Shown: positions 8,269 through 18,081 of the stretch, piece by piece
Numbering within the stretch: the stretch's first letter is position 1
How the letters are laid out: every line of letters starts with the position of its first letter
Source of the DNA: Agarivorans albus
GTDB taxonomy: Bacteria > Pseudomonadota > Gammaproteobacteria > Enterobacterales > Celerinatantimonadaceae
DNA length: 64,000 nt
NCBI RefSeq assembly: GCF_019670105.1
Contig: NZ_AP023032.1
Location: 809,501-873,500, forward strand
Direction: 5' to 3'
Program-made: the position numbers and the translations under genes
Notes under the pieces: generated by a model
What the model saw: the letters and a program-made list of their open reading frames with translations, nothing else
Told to the model about the DNA's origin: nothing
Databases searched by the model: none

Positions 8269-10740
8269 TTACTCAAGTATAAAGCGTTGTACTTTAAAGA
8301 AGCCCTCGGGCGTGGTAATTCTCACTAGAATATTTTCTTCTTCTCCAGTGTATTTTATTAACGCTAGGGCCCGACCTTGATGGGTGTCTATCTGGCTTGC
8401 GTTAAAGGTTTGCACACTGGCAGGGTGGCCATTATCTAGCCCTACTAACTCGGCTGGACCGGTTAGCTCAAAACTTAGTTGGGTGTTTTGATGGCTAACC
8501 CATTTTCCTTCACTATCTGCAAGTTGTACCACCAAGTGTTGGTAACCCGGTTGGCCTTTTTGTAATGGCGTGCCTTCAACAGTCACCACTAAGTCACTGG
8601 CGGTTTGAGTGGTGCTAAGGCGGTGGGTTGCCAACACTTTGCTATTGTTTTTAGCTAGAGCGACTAGCTCGCCAGGTTGAAACGGCAAGGCCCAACGAAA
8701 CATTCTATCGGCTTGGTCAGCAAGTTGCTTACTGCCAATTGTTCGCCCGTTAAGTTGCAGCTCTACCTCTTGGCAATTGCTGATGACTTCAATGGCGATT
8801 AATTGGTTGCTGCTAAAATTCCAATGTTGTTGTTGCTCTGGCCAAATCCACAGTTTTTTCTTCCAAGCCTGCGGGTCGCGCTCTTCCAGGCTCAAACTAT
8901 CGGTTTTGTATACAAAGCGTTCTTCATCAAATACCTGATTATGAATTTGCACCATGGGCTTGTTGGTCCACAGTGATTGAAACAGATAGTAGGGGGCTTT
9001 TTTAAAGGCAGCTGTATCGAGCAAACCAGCTGCCAGCGCCTTAGTTGGCCACTGCTGATGCACTTCACCTAAATAATCAATACCGGTCCATAGGAATAAA
9101 CCCGCAACATGTGAGCGCTCACTTACCGCCTTCCACTCGTGCCATTGGGGCAATGCCTCGTTACTTATAATAGGAAGTTGGGGATGATGCTGATGGCCAT
9201 AATCGTAAAGTACTTGTCGGTAACTAAAGCCAATTACATCTAAGGATTTTGCATAGCCATTTAAATAGCTTACCGAGGGCAATATACAGTTGGCGGTAAC
9301 GGGCCTTGATACATCTTCTTCGCGCACCCATTGCGCTAATTGATGGGCTGTTTTGCCTATGTCGTAGTTATGATGAGGCAGGGTCTTGAGTTTATTGCTG
9401 ATTTGTTGGGGAGAGTTTGGCGGTAAGTTCCAGAAGTAATTGCCATTCCAGTTGGCATCGAAAAAGCCGGTTGCTTCTACATTTCTTGGGTAGGTCCATT
9501 CTATCTCGTTGCCGATGCTCCACATGAAAATGCATGGGTGGTTGATGTGTGCTCTTAAGGCATTTTTGAGATCTTGTTTAGCGTGAGTTTGAAAATGCTC
9601 CGCATAACCTCGCGAGGCTGCATCATTATGCTGCTCATTCATGTTTAGGCGTTTGTCTTTGGGGAAGTCCCATTCATCAAAAAACTCGTCTTGAACTAAA
9701 AAGCCTAAACGGTCACACAGTGATAGAAGCACTTCAGATGAAGGATTATGCGCCATTCTAATCGCATTTACGCCAGCTTCTTTTAGCCTAGTGAGTCGAC
9801 GTTCCCATACCGCTTCTGGCACAGCTGCGCCCACTAAGCCACCATCGTGATGTAAACAAACACCTTTAATTTTGGTGGCTTGCCCATTCAAAAAGAAGCC
9901 CTGTTGGCTGTTAAAATGAAAATCTCTAAGGCCAAAGCGTGTAGTGATGCAATCTAACTCTTTAGATCCAGCAGTTAGCTTAGTGGTCATTTGATAGAGG
10001 GTTGGGGAATCGGGAGACCACAGTTTGGGTTGCAATATGTCACAGCTAAAGGCAAAAGCTTGTTCTTTATTGCTTAGTGTTGCTTGATGTTGATAACTGG
10101 CAACCGGGCGCCCAGTGTCTAACTCAACAATATGACTATCTATTTGAATACGTTGATTTAGCTGCTCACTAACTACCTTAAACTTGTGCAGTATTTGAGC
10201 GAAGCCTTGGTTTATTTCTATGCTATCAACAACGCTACTCCAAATGGGAATATGCACAGGGTTTACGGTTATCAGTTTTACTTCTCGGTAAATGCCCGCT
10301 CCGGGATACCAACGGCTGTCGGCTATCCGGCTGCGGTCTACTTTTATCTTCAGCTGATTATCGCTCGCTTTTAAATACTGGCTTATCTCGAAGTAAAATG
10401 GTGAGTAACCATAGTGCTGTTTACCTAGTAATTGCTTGTTTAGCCAAAGGCTTGCGTTGTTGTAGATCCCGTCAAACAAGATAAACACCCGTTGACCTTT
10501 TTTTAGCTCTTTCATATCAAAGTTTTTTTGGTACCAGCCAATACCGCCTGGCAAGTAGGCCGTTGCACCTTCCAGTTCAGATGAAAATGGCTGCTCAATG
10601 CTCCAGTCGTGGGGCAGGGTAACGCTACGCCAGTCTGCTTCAATTGTTGTTTGGTTAGCTGTTTGTAATTGGAACTGCCAATCAGCATTAAAATCGCTAG
10701 TTTGGCGTGATGCTTTAGGCGTATTGCTGGAAATAGACAT
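8269..10740 (-). CDS. GH2 beta-galactosidase, probably acting on agaro-oligosaccharides
   Basis: An 823-residue family GH2 glycosidase. It has the N-terminal jelly-roll domain (LPHDWSIEQPF near residue 41; GGIGWYQKNF near residue 65), an immunoglobulin-like domain, a catalytic barrel containing KGVCLHHDGG and AIRMAHNPSS, and C-terminal beta domains. The acid/base glutamate is E in MWSIGNEIEW, and the nucleophile is probably E in IISNEALPQW. No signal peptide is seen, so it is cytoplasmic. It is transcribed behind the GH117 gene, 87 bases apart. Agar-specific GH2 enzymes remove galactose from the non-reducing end of agaro-oligosaccharides, and context favours that role. The exact substrate is not fixed by the sequence. 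Confidence 0.88.
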   Translation of the reverse strand: MSISSNTPKASRQTSDFNADWQFQLQTANQTTIEADWRSVTLPHDWSIEQPFSSELEGATAYLPGGIGWYQKNFDMKELKKGQRVFILFDGIYNNASLWLNKQLLGKQHYGYSPFYFEISQYLKASDNQLKIKVDRSRIADSRWYPGAGIYREVKLITVNPVHIPIWSSVVDSIEINQGFAQILHKFKVVSEQLNQRIQIDSHIVELDTGRPVASYQHQATLSNKEQAFAFSCDILQPKLWSPDSPTLYQMTTKLTAGSKELDCITTRFGLRDFHFNSQQGFFLNGQATKIKGVCLHHDGGLVGAAVPEAVWERRLTRLKEAGVNAIRMAHNPSSEVLLSLCDRLGFLVQDEFFDEWDFPKDKRLNMNEQHNDAASRGYAEHFQTHAKQDLKNALRAHINHPCIFMWSIGNEIEWTYPRNVEATGFFDANWNGNYFWNLPPNSPQQISNKLKTLPHHNYDIGKTAHQLAQWVREEDVSRPVTANCILPSVSYLNGYAKSLDVIGFSYRQVLYDYGHQHHPQLPIISNEALPQWHEWKAVSERSHVAGLFLWTGIDYLGEVHQQWPTKALAAGLLDTAAFKKAPYYLFQSLWTNKPMVQIHNQVFDEERFVYKTDSLSLEERDPQAWKKKLWIWPEQQQHWNFSSNQLIAIEVISNCQEVELQLNGRTIGSKQLADQADRMFRWALPFQPGELVALAKNNSKVLATHRLSTTQTASDLVVTVEGTPLQKGQPGYQHLVVQLADSEGKWVSHQNTQLSFELTGPAELVGLDNGHPASVQTFNASQIDTHQGRALALIKYTGEEENILVRITTPEGFFKVQRFILE

Positions 10741-10795
10741 GAAATCTCGACGTACAAAAATAGGGAGTGATAGCTGCTGAGCTAAGGGGAAATAG

Positions 10796-10819
10796 TTAGC
10801 CCACCGGGCGGTGGGCTAA
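10796..10819. repeat. Palindromic hairpin between GH117 and GH2 genes
   Basis: TTAGCCCACCG and CGGTGGGCTAA form a near-perfect stem with a tiny loop. No T-run follows on the coding (minus) strand, so an mRNA-stabilising or partial-termination hairpin inside the GH117-GH2 operon is likelier than a full terminator. Confidence 0.5.
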
Positions 10820-10827
10820 CAGCTTAC

Positions 10828-11910
10828 TTAATTTGAATTTTGATAAGTTGAAGCATCAAGAACTTGTTTCTTCACCCGGTAGCGACAAATAAAGTTCCAG
10901 TTCCACGAGGCGTCATACTTGTGGCACAAGCCCCACTCAAGGCCTGGTGACTCGATGGCTGTCTCTTGATTTGGGCGGAATATGCCTAGCGCTTCTGGCG
11001 CGCCTTTAATATAAGACATGATTTCGAAGTTAATACCATCAGCTGCCCACTGCACGGTATTCTTTTCTGGGCCGTCGGTGGTGATTAGCGAGGCTATCCC
11101 GCCATCTTTGTGCCAAACCGCAACTTCGTGGCCACTGTTTGAAATAGGGTTGTACTCCGATTTCACATACGGGCCAAGAATGTCTTTTGCTATCGCCACG
11201 CCGTGTTTAATTTCGCGGCCGCCCATGTTCATTTCTTCACCCATGGTTTCACCTTTATAGTAAAGGTAGAACTCACCCTTGAAGAACATTAGGCAGGGAT
11301 CGTGCACTTTATGGCTGTCGAAACTGCCTTTTGAATTGACCAAGAATCGATTGTCTTCTTCGGTGCGCCATTCGCCATCTTTAGCTGGGCTTACAATTGG
11401 AGCTGGTGATTTGGTCCATGGGCCAAATGGGCTATCGGCCCAAGCAATGGCAATCTCTTCAAATTGTCGGTTGGTGTAAGGCGCCTGAACAGTTTGGTAA
11501 ACTAAGTAGTATTTGCCGTCGTGGGCTAAAACTTCTGGGGTGAATACGGCGCGGTCATCGTAGGCTCCTGCTTCACCTGGGGCAATAGCACAACCGTGCT
11601 CTTTCCAAGTAATGCCATCTTCAGAACTGGCATGCCAAACTTCGGTCAGATCCCAAGGAAAAACCTTATCTTGAGGGTTGCCAGTAAAGCCGAGAGTTTC
11701 GCCTTCACCTTTGGTATACCAGCAGTGGTAAACACCCTCTACCTCTATTACTGCGGTGGGGTCACGACGAATCACACCCTCTTCAAAAGCAAAGTCACCT
11801 TGTAAGCTTTGCTCTTCAAACTCAACCATCCACTCAGGCCCTTTTTTATCGTAACCACGCTCAATAGCGCGTTTACTGGCCAAGCTTAGCTTGCTACCTG
11901 TCCCTGACAT
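10828..11910 (-). CDS. GH117 alpha-1,3-(3,6-anhydro)-L-galactosidase (neoagarobiose hydrolase)
   Basis: A 360-residue GH117 enzyme that splits neoagarobiose into 3,6-anhydro-L-galactose and D-galactose. The family's N-terminal dimer-swap motif SxAxxR is present as SLASKR near residues 9-14. Likely catalytic acids lie in [10 protein letters not shown] (near residue 50), in [12 protein letters not shown] (near residue 205) and in the ESPG segment (near residue 325), by analogy with characterised GH117 enzymes. There is no signal peptide, so it is cytoplasmic. ATG 11910 follows AGAGG. It is the first gene of a two-gene unit with the GH2 gene and has an agar-regulon operator about 50 bases upstream. 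Confidence 0.92.
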   Translation of the reverse strand: MSGTGSKLSLASKRAIERGYDKKGPEWMVEFEEQSLQGDFAFEEGVIRRDPTAVIEVEGVYHCWYTKGEGETLGFTGNPQDKVFPWDLTEVWHASSEDGITWKEHGCAIAPGEAGAYDDRAVFTPEVLAHDGKYYLVYQTVQAPYTNRQFEEIAIAWADSPFGPWTKSPAPIVSPAKDGEWRTEEDNRFLVNSKGSFDSHKVHDPCLMFFKGEFYLYYKGETMGEEMNMGGREIKHGVAIAKDILGPYVKSEYNPISNSGHEVAVWHKDGGIASLITTDGPEKNTVQWAADGINFEIMSYIKGAPEALGIFRPNQETAIESPGLEWGLCHKYDASWNWNFICRYRVKKQVLDASTYQNSN

Positions 11911-11960
11911 ATCTACCTCTATTTGTCGAAAATCTAAATTGCTTAATAACTACTGGCTAC

Positions 11961-11974
11961 AAAGGTAAACCAAT
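11961..11974. promoter_or_regulatory. Operator-like site upstream of GH117
   Basis: AAAGGT-AA-ACCAAT, read on the minus strand as ATTGGT-TT-ACCTTT, lies about 50 bases before the GH117 ATG. One half-site is perfect and the other is degenerate at two positions. Confidence 0.5.
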
Positions 11975-12292
11975 TTCAAGTAATGGTACATTAACTTACT
12001 CTAAAGCAGCTATTGAGATGAAAGAAAAGTGACCAATGACACACTTTTGTAACTTAATTTTTAGCTTTCATAACCCACTTGTTTAATTTGACAATCTTTT
12101 TGTATGACAAGCTTTCCGGCCGCAAACCCCCATGAATAAAGGCTTGGCGAATGTTAACGCTTATTAACTCATCAACCAATTGGCTGTAAGACCTAGCATT
12201 TTGCCAACCAATAGCCGTATTTATGTCGAAATGTTAGCGGTGTCACTTTAAATTGGTTGATCATTATGTACGATGAAGCAAGTTATTTAGAT

Positions 12293-12306
12293 ATTGGTTT
12301 ACCAGT
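12293..12306. promoter_or_regulatory. Operator-like site upstream of the MFS transporter
   Basis: ATTGGT-TT-ACCAGT lies 43 bases before the MFS start codon. The same 14 bases occur in inverted orientation at 28862-28875, before the SemiSWEET gene. An exact match between two sites 16 kb apart supports a shared regulator. Confidence 0.6.
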
Positions 12307-12349
12307 GTGCTAGGCATTGAGTAGCTATCGCAAAATTAATGGAGTAATC

Positions 12350-13618
12350 ATGAAAACCGATTCTAACCGAGTCGCCATGGGCAAAGTTTGCCTTATGTAC
12401 TTTTTTTACAACTTCTTCTGGTCGTTAAGCTCAGGTTCTTTATTTGCTGTATGGCTAAACGACAAAGTTGGCATTGATGGCTCTCAGATTGGCGTATTGT
12501 TTGGCTTGCAAACCGGTATTGCGGTTTTGTTTAAACCTGCTTTTGGCTATATCCTCGATAAGCTTGGTCTTAAAAAACACCTTATATACTTCATCTCTTT
12601 CTTAAGCTTGTTAATTGGTCCTTTCTACATTTATGTTTACGGCCCACTACTGGGTAACGATTCAACATTTGTATTGGGTATTGTGGCTGGTTCTGTGTAT
12701 TTGGGTATGTTGTTCCAAGCCGGCAGTGGTGTTATCGCTTCTTATAGTGACCGTTTTGCGCGTTGCCATGATAACGATTTCGGACTGGTTAACGGCTTTG
12801 GTATCGCGGCTTGGGGTGTTTCGGCAGTATTGGCTGGTTACTTGTATAACATCAACCCAGACTTCATTTTCTACGCCTGTAGTATTGCTGCTTTCTTAAT
12901 GCTGTTGTGTGCTTGGTTACTTAAAGTAAGCCACTTAGAAAATGTTGATAACGAAGTTATCTCGCAGGACAAAATTCAAAAAGAAGATGTTATTCGCCTA
13001 TTGAAGAACCCTAAAATGTGGGCCTTCATGACCTACGCGGGCACTATTTCGGTGGTGTTCTGGACTTCAATGAGCCAGTTTACTCGCTACTTTATTAGTT
13101 TCTTTCCTACCCAAGAAGAAGGTATTTCTTTTAGCTCTAACATGGACGGGCTTACCGCTATCTTCCTGTTCTTTGTGAGTGCTGGTGTGCCTTTTATTAT
13201 TCGTAAAATTGGTGCTAAAGGCAGCCTTATTCTTACCGCTGTTGGTATCACCTCTTTCTTGCTAATGATTGGTTTTGCAGGCTTAGGTGAGAAAAACCTC
13301 TACTTAGCCATTGTTGCTAAATTGCTGTTCGGCATCGTTAATCCGCTGTTGATTGTGTCGGTATTTGCTTACACCGCTGAGCAGTTTGATAAGAAAGTAA
13401 ATTCCTTTACTTACATGTTTGGATTCCAAGTGGTTAATAACCTGATGACGGCCATTGCTGCGCCAGTGATGGGTGTGATGTACGACCAACATGGATTCCC
13501 ACATAGCTATATCTATTTTGGTGTGTTCGCTGCTGTTGCCACGGTATTGGCGATGTTCACACTAAGTTCCAAGAAGACGCTGACTACAACAGATCAACAA
13601 GAAACCGTAGCAGCTTAA
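12350..13618 (+). CDS. MFS sugar:proton symporter, LacY-like family
   Basis: A 422-residue inner-membrane transporter with about twelve hydrophobic segments. The N-terminal FFYNFFWSLSSGSLFAVWL and the motif-A-like GYILDKLGLKKH (near residue 75) match the oligosaccharide:H+ symporter group that includes LacY, RafB and CscB. ATG 12350 is placed by the GGAG box six bases upstream; an earlier in-frame start at 12317 lacks one. It heads a forward block with porin and agarase genes, so its cargo is most likely neoagarobiose or a related disaccharide (inference from context). Control by the site at 12293 is likely. Confidence 0.88.
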   Translation: MKTDSNRVAMGKVCLMYFFYNFFWSLSSGSLFAVWLNDKVGIDGSQIGVLFGLQTGIAVLFKPAFGYILDKLGLKKHLIYFISFLSLLIGPFYIYVYGPLLGNDSTFVLGIVAGSVYLGMLFQAGSGVIASYSDRFARCHDNDFGLVNGFGIAAWGVSAVLAGYLYNINPDFIFYACSIAAFLMLLCAWLLKVSHLENVDNEVISQDKIQKEDVIRLLKNPKMWAFMTYAGTISVVFWTSMSQFTRYFISFFPTQEEGISFSSNMDGLTAIFLFFVSAGVPFIIRKIGAKGSLILTAVGITSFLLMIGFAGLGEKNLYLAIVAKLLFGIVNPLLIVSVFAYTAEQFDKKVNSFTYMFGFQVVNNLMTAIAAPVMGVMYDQHGFPHSYIYFGVFAAVATVLAMFTLSSKKTLTTTDQQETVAA

Positions 13619-13661
13619 ACAATCGAAACACTATTTTTAAATAAGGATGTTAGGTAAACGT

Positions 13662-15071
13662 ATGAAAACACGTATTTTTGCACTATCCGCTTTAGCGCTA
13701 TCTTGCAGCATGGCTCATGCTCAAGAAGCTGCTTTAGACTACTTAGGAGCACAAGTGGTTGAAGGCGCTCGCTTCTGGGGCTACGGCCGTGGTGGTACAG
13801 GTACTTCTACAGATAAAGTACTGGGCTTACGTTCAGATTTAGCCAACAACGGCTTTAACATTATCGAAACTGCTGGTAACCCACACGCTCAAACCGGCCG
13901 TTTGGGTAACGAAGGTAACTTTGCTGAATTCCATATCGATTACGGTTTAGTTCTTAACGACATGAACTGGGTAATCAAAACCAACATCGCTACAGATATG
14001 GAGAAATTCAATCTGGATGAGTGGTGGGTAGCAGGCCAAGGCGTATTCAAATCTAATCCTGGTGCGGTAATTTGGGTTGGTAAGCGTTACTACCAGCGTT
14101 ACAAAGCTGAAATCCTCGATTACCACATGCTGCAAAATGATGGCGTAGGTGCTGGTATTGATGATTGGGACTTTGGTTTTGCTAAATTTAACCTAGGTAT
14201 TACCAAGCAAGAGAATGGCGATAGCTACGGTCAAGATTTCTGTTCAATCAACGATCCAACTTATGCTTGTGACAGCAGCGGTCGTTCGGGTTACCGCGGT
14301 GGTTACCACTCGGTAAATACTCGCTTACATGGTATGAAAATTACCGACAACATTGCTGCGGGCTTGTTCTTTAACTATGGCTTCTACGCAGGCTCTGATA
14401 CTACTTTGAGCGAAAATGGCAGCATGACTGCCAAAGATATGAACCCAAATAGCTACCAGGCTGGTTTCCAAATTAAGCAGGGCCAATGGGCTGACTTTAA
14501 TGAATTTGTCGTTCGTTACAGCAGCGACATTGGTAAGTCGATGACTCAAGATTGGTTAGATACTCCATCAACTCAGATTGGTGCGTTCTTCCAAGGTATG
14601 CAAGAGCTAGGTGACTCATTCCGACTTCAATACGCATTGGTATATGAAGGACAGAAGTTTGATGACGAAGCGCTAAAACGCAACTTAGTGTCTATTGATA
14701 AGTCTGATTGGGGCAACATTACCATTCGTCCTACTTACATCTGGGATGATCGCTTCTCTACGGATTTAGAATTGAGCTACGACCAAATCAAGCTAAATGC
14801 TCGTGAAGGTTACGGCGAGAGCGGTACTAACTCATCTTACAAAGTTACGCTGTCGCAAAACGTACACATTGGTGGCACCTTCTGGGATCGCCCGGTACTG
14901 CGTTTCTTCGTGACTTACGGTCAATCTGATACTCAAACCACGGTTTACAACAACCGCCATGGTGAAGGTGTAGAGAACCCAAGTTGGGAATGGCGTCACA
15001 ACCCTTACGTAACAGAGAAGGGTAAAAACTCTGCTACTACAGTTGGCGCACAATTCGAAACGTGGTGGTAG
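13662..15071 (+). CDS. LamB/maltoporin-family outer-membrane porin
   Basis: A 469-residue outer-membrane beta-barrel of the LamB family. A signal peptide ends AHAQ|E. The mature start EAALDYLGAQVVEGARFWGYG and the aromatic-rich strands (DEWWVAGQG, VGKRYYQRY) resemble maltoporin, whose aromatic slide guides sugars. The protein ends in an aromatic residue (TWW) rather than the usual phenylalanine. ATG 13662 gives a proper signal peptide; ATG 13647 is a possible alternative start in the same frame. It lies 43 bases after the MFS gene, so the two should form a matched outer- and inner-membrane uptake route for neoagaro-oligosaccharides (inference). Confidence 0.88.
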   Translation: MKTRIFALSALALSCSMAHAQEAALDYLGAQVVEGARFWGYGRGGTGTSTDKVLGLRSDLANNGFNIIETAGNPHAQTGRLGNEGNFAEFHIDYGLVLNDMNWVIKTNIATDMEKFNLDEWWVAGQGVFKSNPGAVIWVGKRYYQRYKAEILDYHMLQNDGVGAGIDDWDFGFAKFNLGITKQENGDSYGQDFCSINDPTYACDSSGRSGYRGGYHSVNTRLHGMKITDNIAAGLFFNYGFYAGSDTTLSENGSMTAKDMNPNSYQAGFQIKQGQWADFNEFVVRYSSDIGKSMTQDWLDTPSTQIGAFFQGMQELGDSFRLQYALVYEGQKFDDEALKRNLVSIDKSDWGNITIRPTYIWDDRFSTDLELSYDQIKLNAREGYGESGTNSSYKVTLSQNVHIGGTFWDRPVLRFFVTYGQSDTQTTVYNNRHGEGVENPSWEWRHNPYVTEKGKNSATTVGAQFETWW

Positions 15072-15103
15072 GCCGCCCATAGTTATACCCACTTAGCACT
15101 AGA

Positions 15104-15127
15104 GCCCGTAAGCCGCGGCTTACGGGC
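15104..15127. repeat. Perfect palindrome in the porin-agarase gap
   Basis: GCCCGTAAGCCG followed directly by its reverse complement makes a 24-base perfect palindrome in the porin to GH50 gap. No T-tract follows, so it probably tunes operon expression by partial termination or RNA stability instead of ending transcription. Confidence 0.65.
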
Positions 15128-15151
15128 CTCCCACTCGTAATGGTAGAAGTT

Positions 15152-18007
15152 ATGAAATTTACAAAAAATAAAATTGCTGCGCTGTTATCGCTCACTTTGT
15201 TGGGTGTGTACGGATGTGGCTCAACTCCTAGCTCGAGCGACGCCGAAGGCGCTGTTGAAGATGTAGGCGGAACGATTCCAGATTTTGAATCTGCCGCTTT
15301 TTTCAAAAAAGTTAAAAAAGACCATGCTAAAGCCGAAGTGGTTAGCGACCAAGGTGTTACTAGCGGAAGTAGTGCGCTAAAAGTAAACTTTGATTCGGTA
15401 TCCGAGGCTAACAAATTTAAGTACTGGCCAAATGTTAAAGTACACCCAGATTCTGGCTTTTGGAACTGGAATGCGAAAGGAAGCTTAAGCCTAGACATTA
15501 CCAACCCAACTGATAGCCCAGCAAACATCATTCTAAAATTGGCTGACAACGTGGGCGTAATGGGCTCTGGTGACAACCAATTAAACTATGCGGTTAATGT
15601 ACCCGCTGGCGAAACTGTGCCAGTTGAGATGTTATTTAACGGCACCAAACGTAAGTTAGATGGCTACTGGGGTGGCGAGAAAATCAACTTACGTAACATT
15701 GTAGAATTCCAAATCTTTGTGCAAGGTCCAATGGATGCACAAACAGTCATTATCGATAACTTTAACTTGGTGGATGCTACCGGCGACTTTATTGAAGCCT
15801 CTGGCCAAGAGGTTAAGGTAAGTGGTCCTATTCCAACGGTTGCTTCAGTTACTAGCTTTGATGAAGGTCAACCTACCTTTGTTGCTTTTGACCGCAGTGC
15901 AGCAGCAACGGTAACTGAGTTAAAAACCGACATGGGCGGTTTGCTAGCTGTTAAATTAGCGGCGACTAACGCCTACCCTAATATCACTTTTAAAGCGCCA
16001 CAACCTTGGGATTGGAGCGAGTACGGTGATTTTAGTTTAGCGTTTGATCTAGAAAGTAAAACAGACGAGCCTTTACAGTTGTTTGTTCGCGTGGATGACG
16101 CAGAAAATGAAAACTGGGGCGGCACTGCAAATGGCGTAGTCGACAGTATGTCTAGCTACGTAACGCTAGCACCTGGTGACGACGGTACCTTCTACTTGCC
16201 GCTAGGCCAAACTGGTAGCCAAATCGTTTCTGGTATGCGTGCCGAGCCACCTAAAAAGTCCTACAACGCGCAAGCGATTAGTTATGGCTGGGGTGAAAAG
16301 AGCTTAGATACGTCAAACATTGTATCTTTCCAGCTATACCTGCAAAACCCAACTAAAGATGCAGAATTCAATATTAAGAGCGTTCGACTTATTCCAAATA
16401 TTGATGCAGATGCAACCCGTTATGAAGGTTTGATTGACCAATATGGTCAGTTTACTGGTTCTGAATGGCCGAAGAAAATTAGCGAAGACGAAGAACTAGA
16501 AACCATGGGTAAGCTGGCAAAAATGTCGCTTAAATCAACCAGCCAAATGCCAGGTCGAAGCATTTATGGTGGCTGGGCCGATGGTCCTAAGCTGAAAGGC
16601 ACAGGCTTCTTCCGTACTGAAAAAGTAGACGGTAAATGGTCGTTAGTAGACCCACAAGGCAACTTGTTCTTCGCAACTGGTGTCGACAACATTCGTATGG
16701 ACGACACAGTAACCATTACTGGCCACGACTTTGCCGACAAAGACAAACGTAGCGGTAAAGAAGTGGCTTCTGAAGTTCGCCGTTCAATGTTTACTTGGTT
16801 ACCAGAAGATGACGATGTATTAGCTGAGAACTATGACTACGCAAACTGGGTGCATTCAGGGGCACTTAAGAAAGGCGAAGTATTTAGTTTCTATGGTGCT
16901 AACTTGCAACGTAAATATGGCGGTACTTTCTCAGAAGCTGAAAAAGTGTGGAAAGACATCACCATAGATCGCATGGTTGATTGGGGCTTCACAACCCTAG
17001 GTAACTGGGCTGACCCAATGTTCTACGACAACAAAAAAGTTGCTTACGTAGCAAACGGTTGGATTTTTGGCGACCACGCACGCATTAGCACTGGTAACGA
17101 CTACTGGGGTCCTATTCACGATCCGTTTGACCCAGAGTTTGTAAATAGCGTTAAAGCGATGACTAAAAAGCTAATGACAGAAGTAGACAAAAATGACCCA
17201 TGGATGATGGGTGTGTTTGTCGACAACGAGATTAGCTGGGGTAACACCAAAAACGACGCAAACCACTACGGTTTGGTGGTTAATGCGCTTAGCTACGACA
17301 TGAAGAAGAGCCCGGCTAAAGCAGCCTTTACCGAGCACTTAAAAGAGAAGTACTGGGCCATTGAAGATCTAAACACTAGCTGGGGCGTGAAAGTTGCGTC
17401 GTGGGCAGAGTTTGAGAAGTCATTTGATCACCGCTCTCGCTTAAGCAAGAACATGAAGAAAGATTATGCCGAAATGCTAGAAATGCTTTCTGCTAAATAC
17501 TTCTCAACGGTTCGTGCTGAGCTTAAGAAAGTACTGCCTAATCACCTATATCTAGGCGCACGCTTTGCAGACTGGGGTGTTACGCCAGAGATTGCCAAAG
17601 GTGCTGCACCTTACGTAGACGTGATGAGCTACAACTTGTACGCCGAAGACCTTAACTCAAAGGGTGATTGGAGCAAGTTAGCAGAGCTAGATAAGCCAAG
17701 CATTATTGGTGAGTTCCACTTCGGTTCAACTGACTCAGGCTTATTCCACGGCGGTATCGTGTCGGCAGCTAGCCAGCAAGATCGCGCTAAGAAATACACC
17801 AACTACATGAACAGTATTGCCGACAACCCTTACTTCGTAGGTGCTCACTGGTTCCAATACATTGACTCTCCAACAACGGGTCGTGCTTGGGATGGTGAAA
17901 ACTACAACGTAGGTTTTGTTTCAATCACTGATACACCATACGTTCCACTGGTTGAAGCCGCTAAGAAATTCAACCAAGACGTTTACATGCTTCGTTACAA
18001 AAAATAA
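15152..18007 (+). CDS. GH50 beta-agarase, lipoprotein form
   Basis: A 951-residue GH50 beta-agarase. The N-terminus MKFTKNKIAALLSLTLLGVYGC is a lipoprotein signal with the acylated cysteine at residue 22 (VYGC is a slightly loose lipobox); glycine at +2 predicts outer-membrane sorting. Two beta-sandwich binding-type domains precede the GH50 barrel, which starts near GTGFFRTEKVDGKWSLVDP. Catalytic glutamates by motif are E693 (VDNEISWGN) and E854 (IIGEFHFG). It is similar throughout to the protein at 4210. ATG 15152 is preferred over the in-frame ATG 15140, which would add four residues. It sits behind porin and MFS genes, so surface or periplasmic-face hydrolysis is coupled to uptake. Confidence 0.93.
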   Translation: MKFTKNKIAALLSLTLLGVYGCGSTPSSSDAEGAVEDVGGTIPDFESAAFFKKVKKDHAKAEVVSDQGVTSGSSALKVNFDSVSEANKFKYWPNVKVHPDSGFWNWNAKGSLSLDITNPTDSPANIILKLADNVGVMGSGDNQLNYAVNVPAGETVPVEMLFNGTKRKLDGYWGGEKINLRNIVEFQIFVQGPMDAQTVIIDNFNLVDATGDFIEASGQEVKVSGPIPTVASVTSFDEGQPTFVAFDRSAAATVTELKTDMGGLLAVKLAATNAYPNITFKAPQPWDWSEYGDFSLAFDLESKTDEPLQLFVRVDDAENENWGGTANGVVDSMSSYVTLAPGDDGTFYLPLGQTGSQIVSGMRAEPPKKSYNAQAISYGWGEKSLDTSNIVSFQLYLQNPTKDAEFNIKSVRLIPNIDADATRYEGLIDQYGQFTGSEWPKKISEDEELETMGKLAKMSLKSTSQMPGRSIYGGWADGPKLKGTGFFRTEKVDGKWSLVDPQGNLFFATGVDNIRMDDTVTITGHDFADKDKRSGKEVASEVRRSMFTWLPEDDDVLAENYDYANWVHSGALKKGEVFSFYGANLQRKYGGTFSEAEKVWKDITIDRMVDWGFTTLGNWADPMFYDNKKVAYVANGWIFGDHARISTGNDYWGPIHDPFDPEFVNSVKAMTKKLMTEVDKNDPWMMGVFVDNEISWGNTKNDANHYGLVVNALSYDMKKSPAKAAFTEHLKEKYWAIEDLNTSWGVKVASWAEFEKSFDHRSRLSKNMKKDYAEMLEMLSAKYFSTVRAELKKVLPNHLYLGARFADWGVTPEIAKGAAPYVDVMSYNLYAEDLNSKGDWSKLAELDKPSIIGEFHFGSTDSGLFHGGIVSAASQQDRAKKYTNYMNSIADNPYFVGAHWFQYIDSPTTGRAWDGENYNVGFVSITDTPYVPLVEAAKKFNQDVYMLRYKK

Positions 18008-18023
18008 TCGCAACAACGATTTA

Positions 18024-18049
18024 GCACTCCTCAGTTAGGTGGGGAGTGC
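18024..18049. repeat. Hairpin between tandem GH50 genes
   Basis: GCACTCC and GGAGTGC form a 7-bp stem. There is no T-tract, and the ribosome site of the next agarase follows within about 25 bases, so it is likelier to affect RNA stability or cause partial termination. Confidence 0.5.
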
Positions 18050-18081
18050 AATCTGCTAGGTACAAGGAATGGGCAGGAAAT

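Larger units (their letters stand above)
11911..12349. other. Divergent control region between GH117-GH2 and the MFS-porin-agarase block
   Basis: No coding sequence is seen. This 439-base gap carries promoters for both directions and many half-sites of the agar-regulon motif, for example ATCAACCAAT at 12171-12180, CCAACCAAT near 12204 and ATTGGTTGATCATT near 12253. The two best full sites are listed separately. The density of half-sites suggests a main control point for the whole locus. Confidence 0.55.

Noticed and set aside
15037-15576. A 179-codon reverse-strand frame across the porin-agarase junction
   Set aside because: It overlaps two genes with strong family motifs and spans the palindrome between them; there is no ribosome site or recognisable domain.
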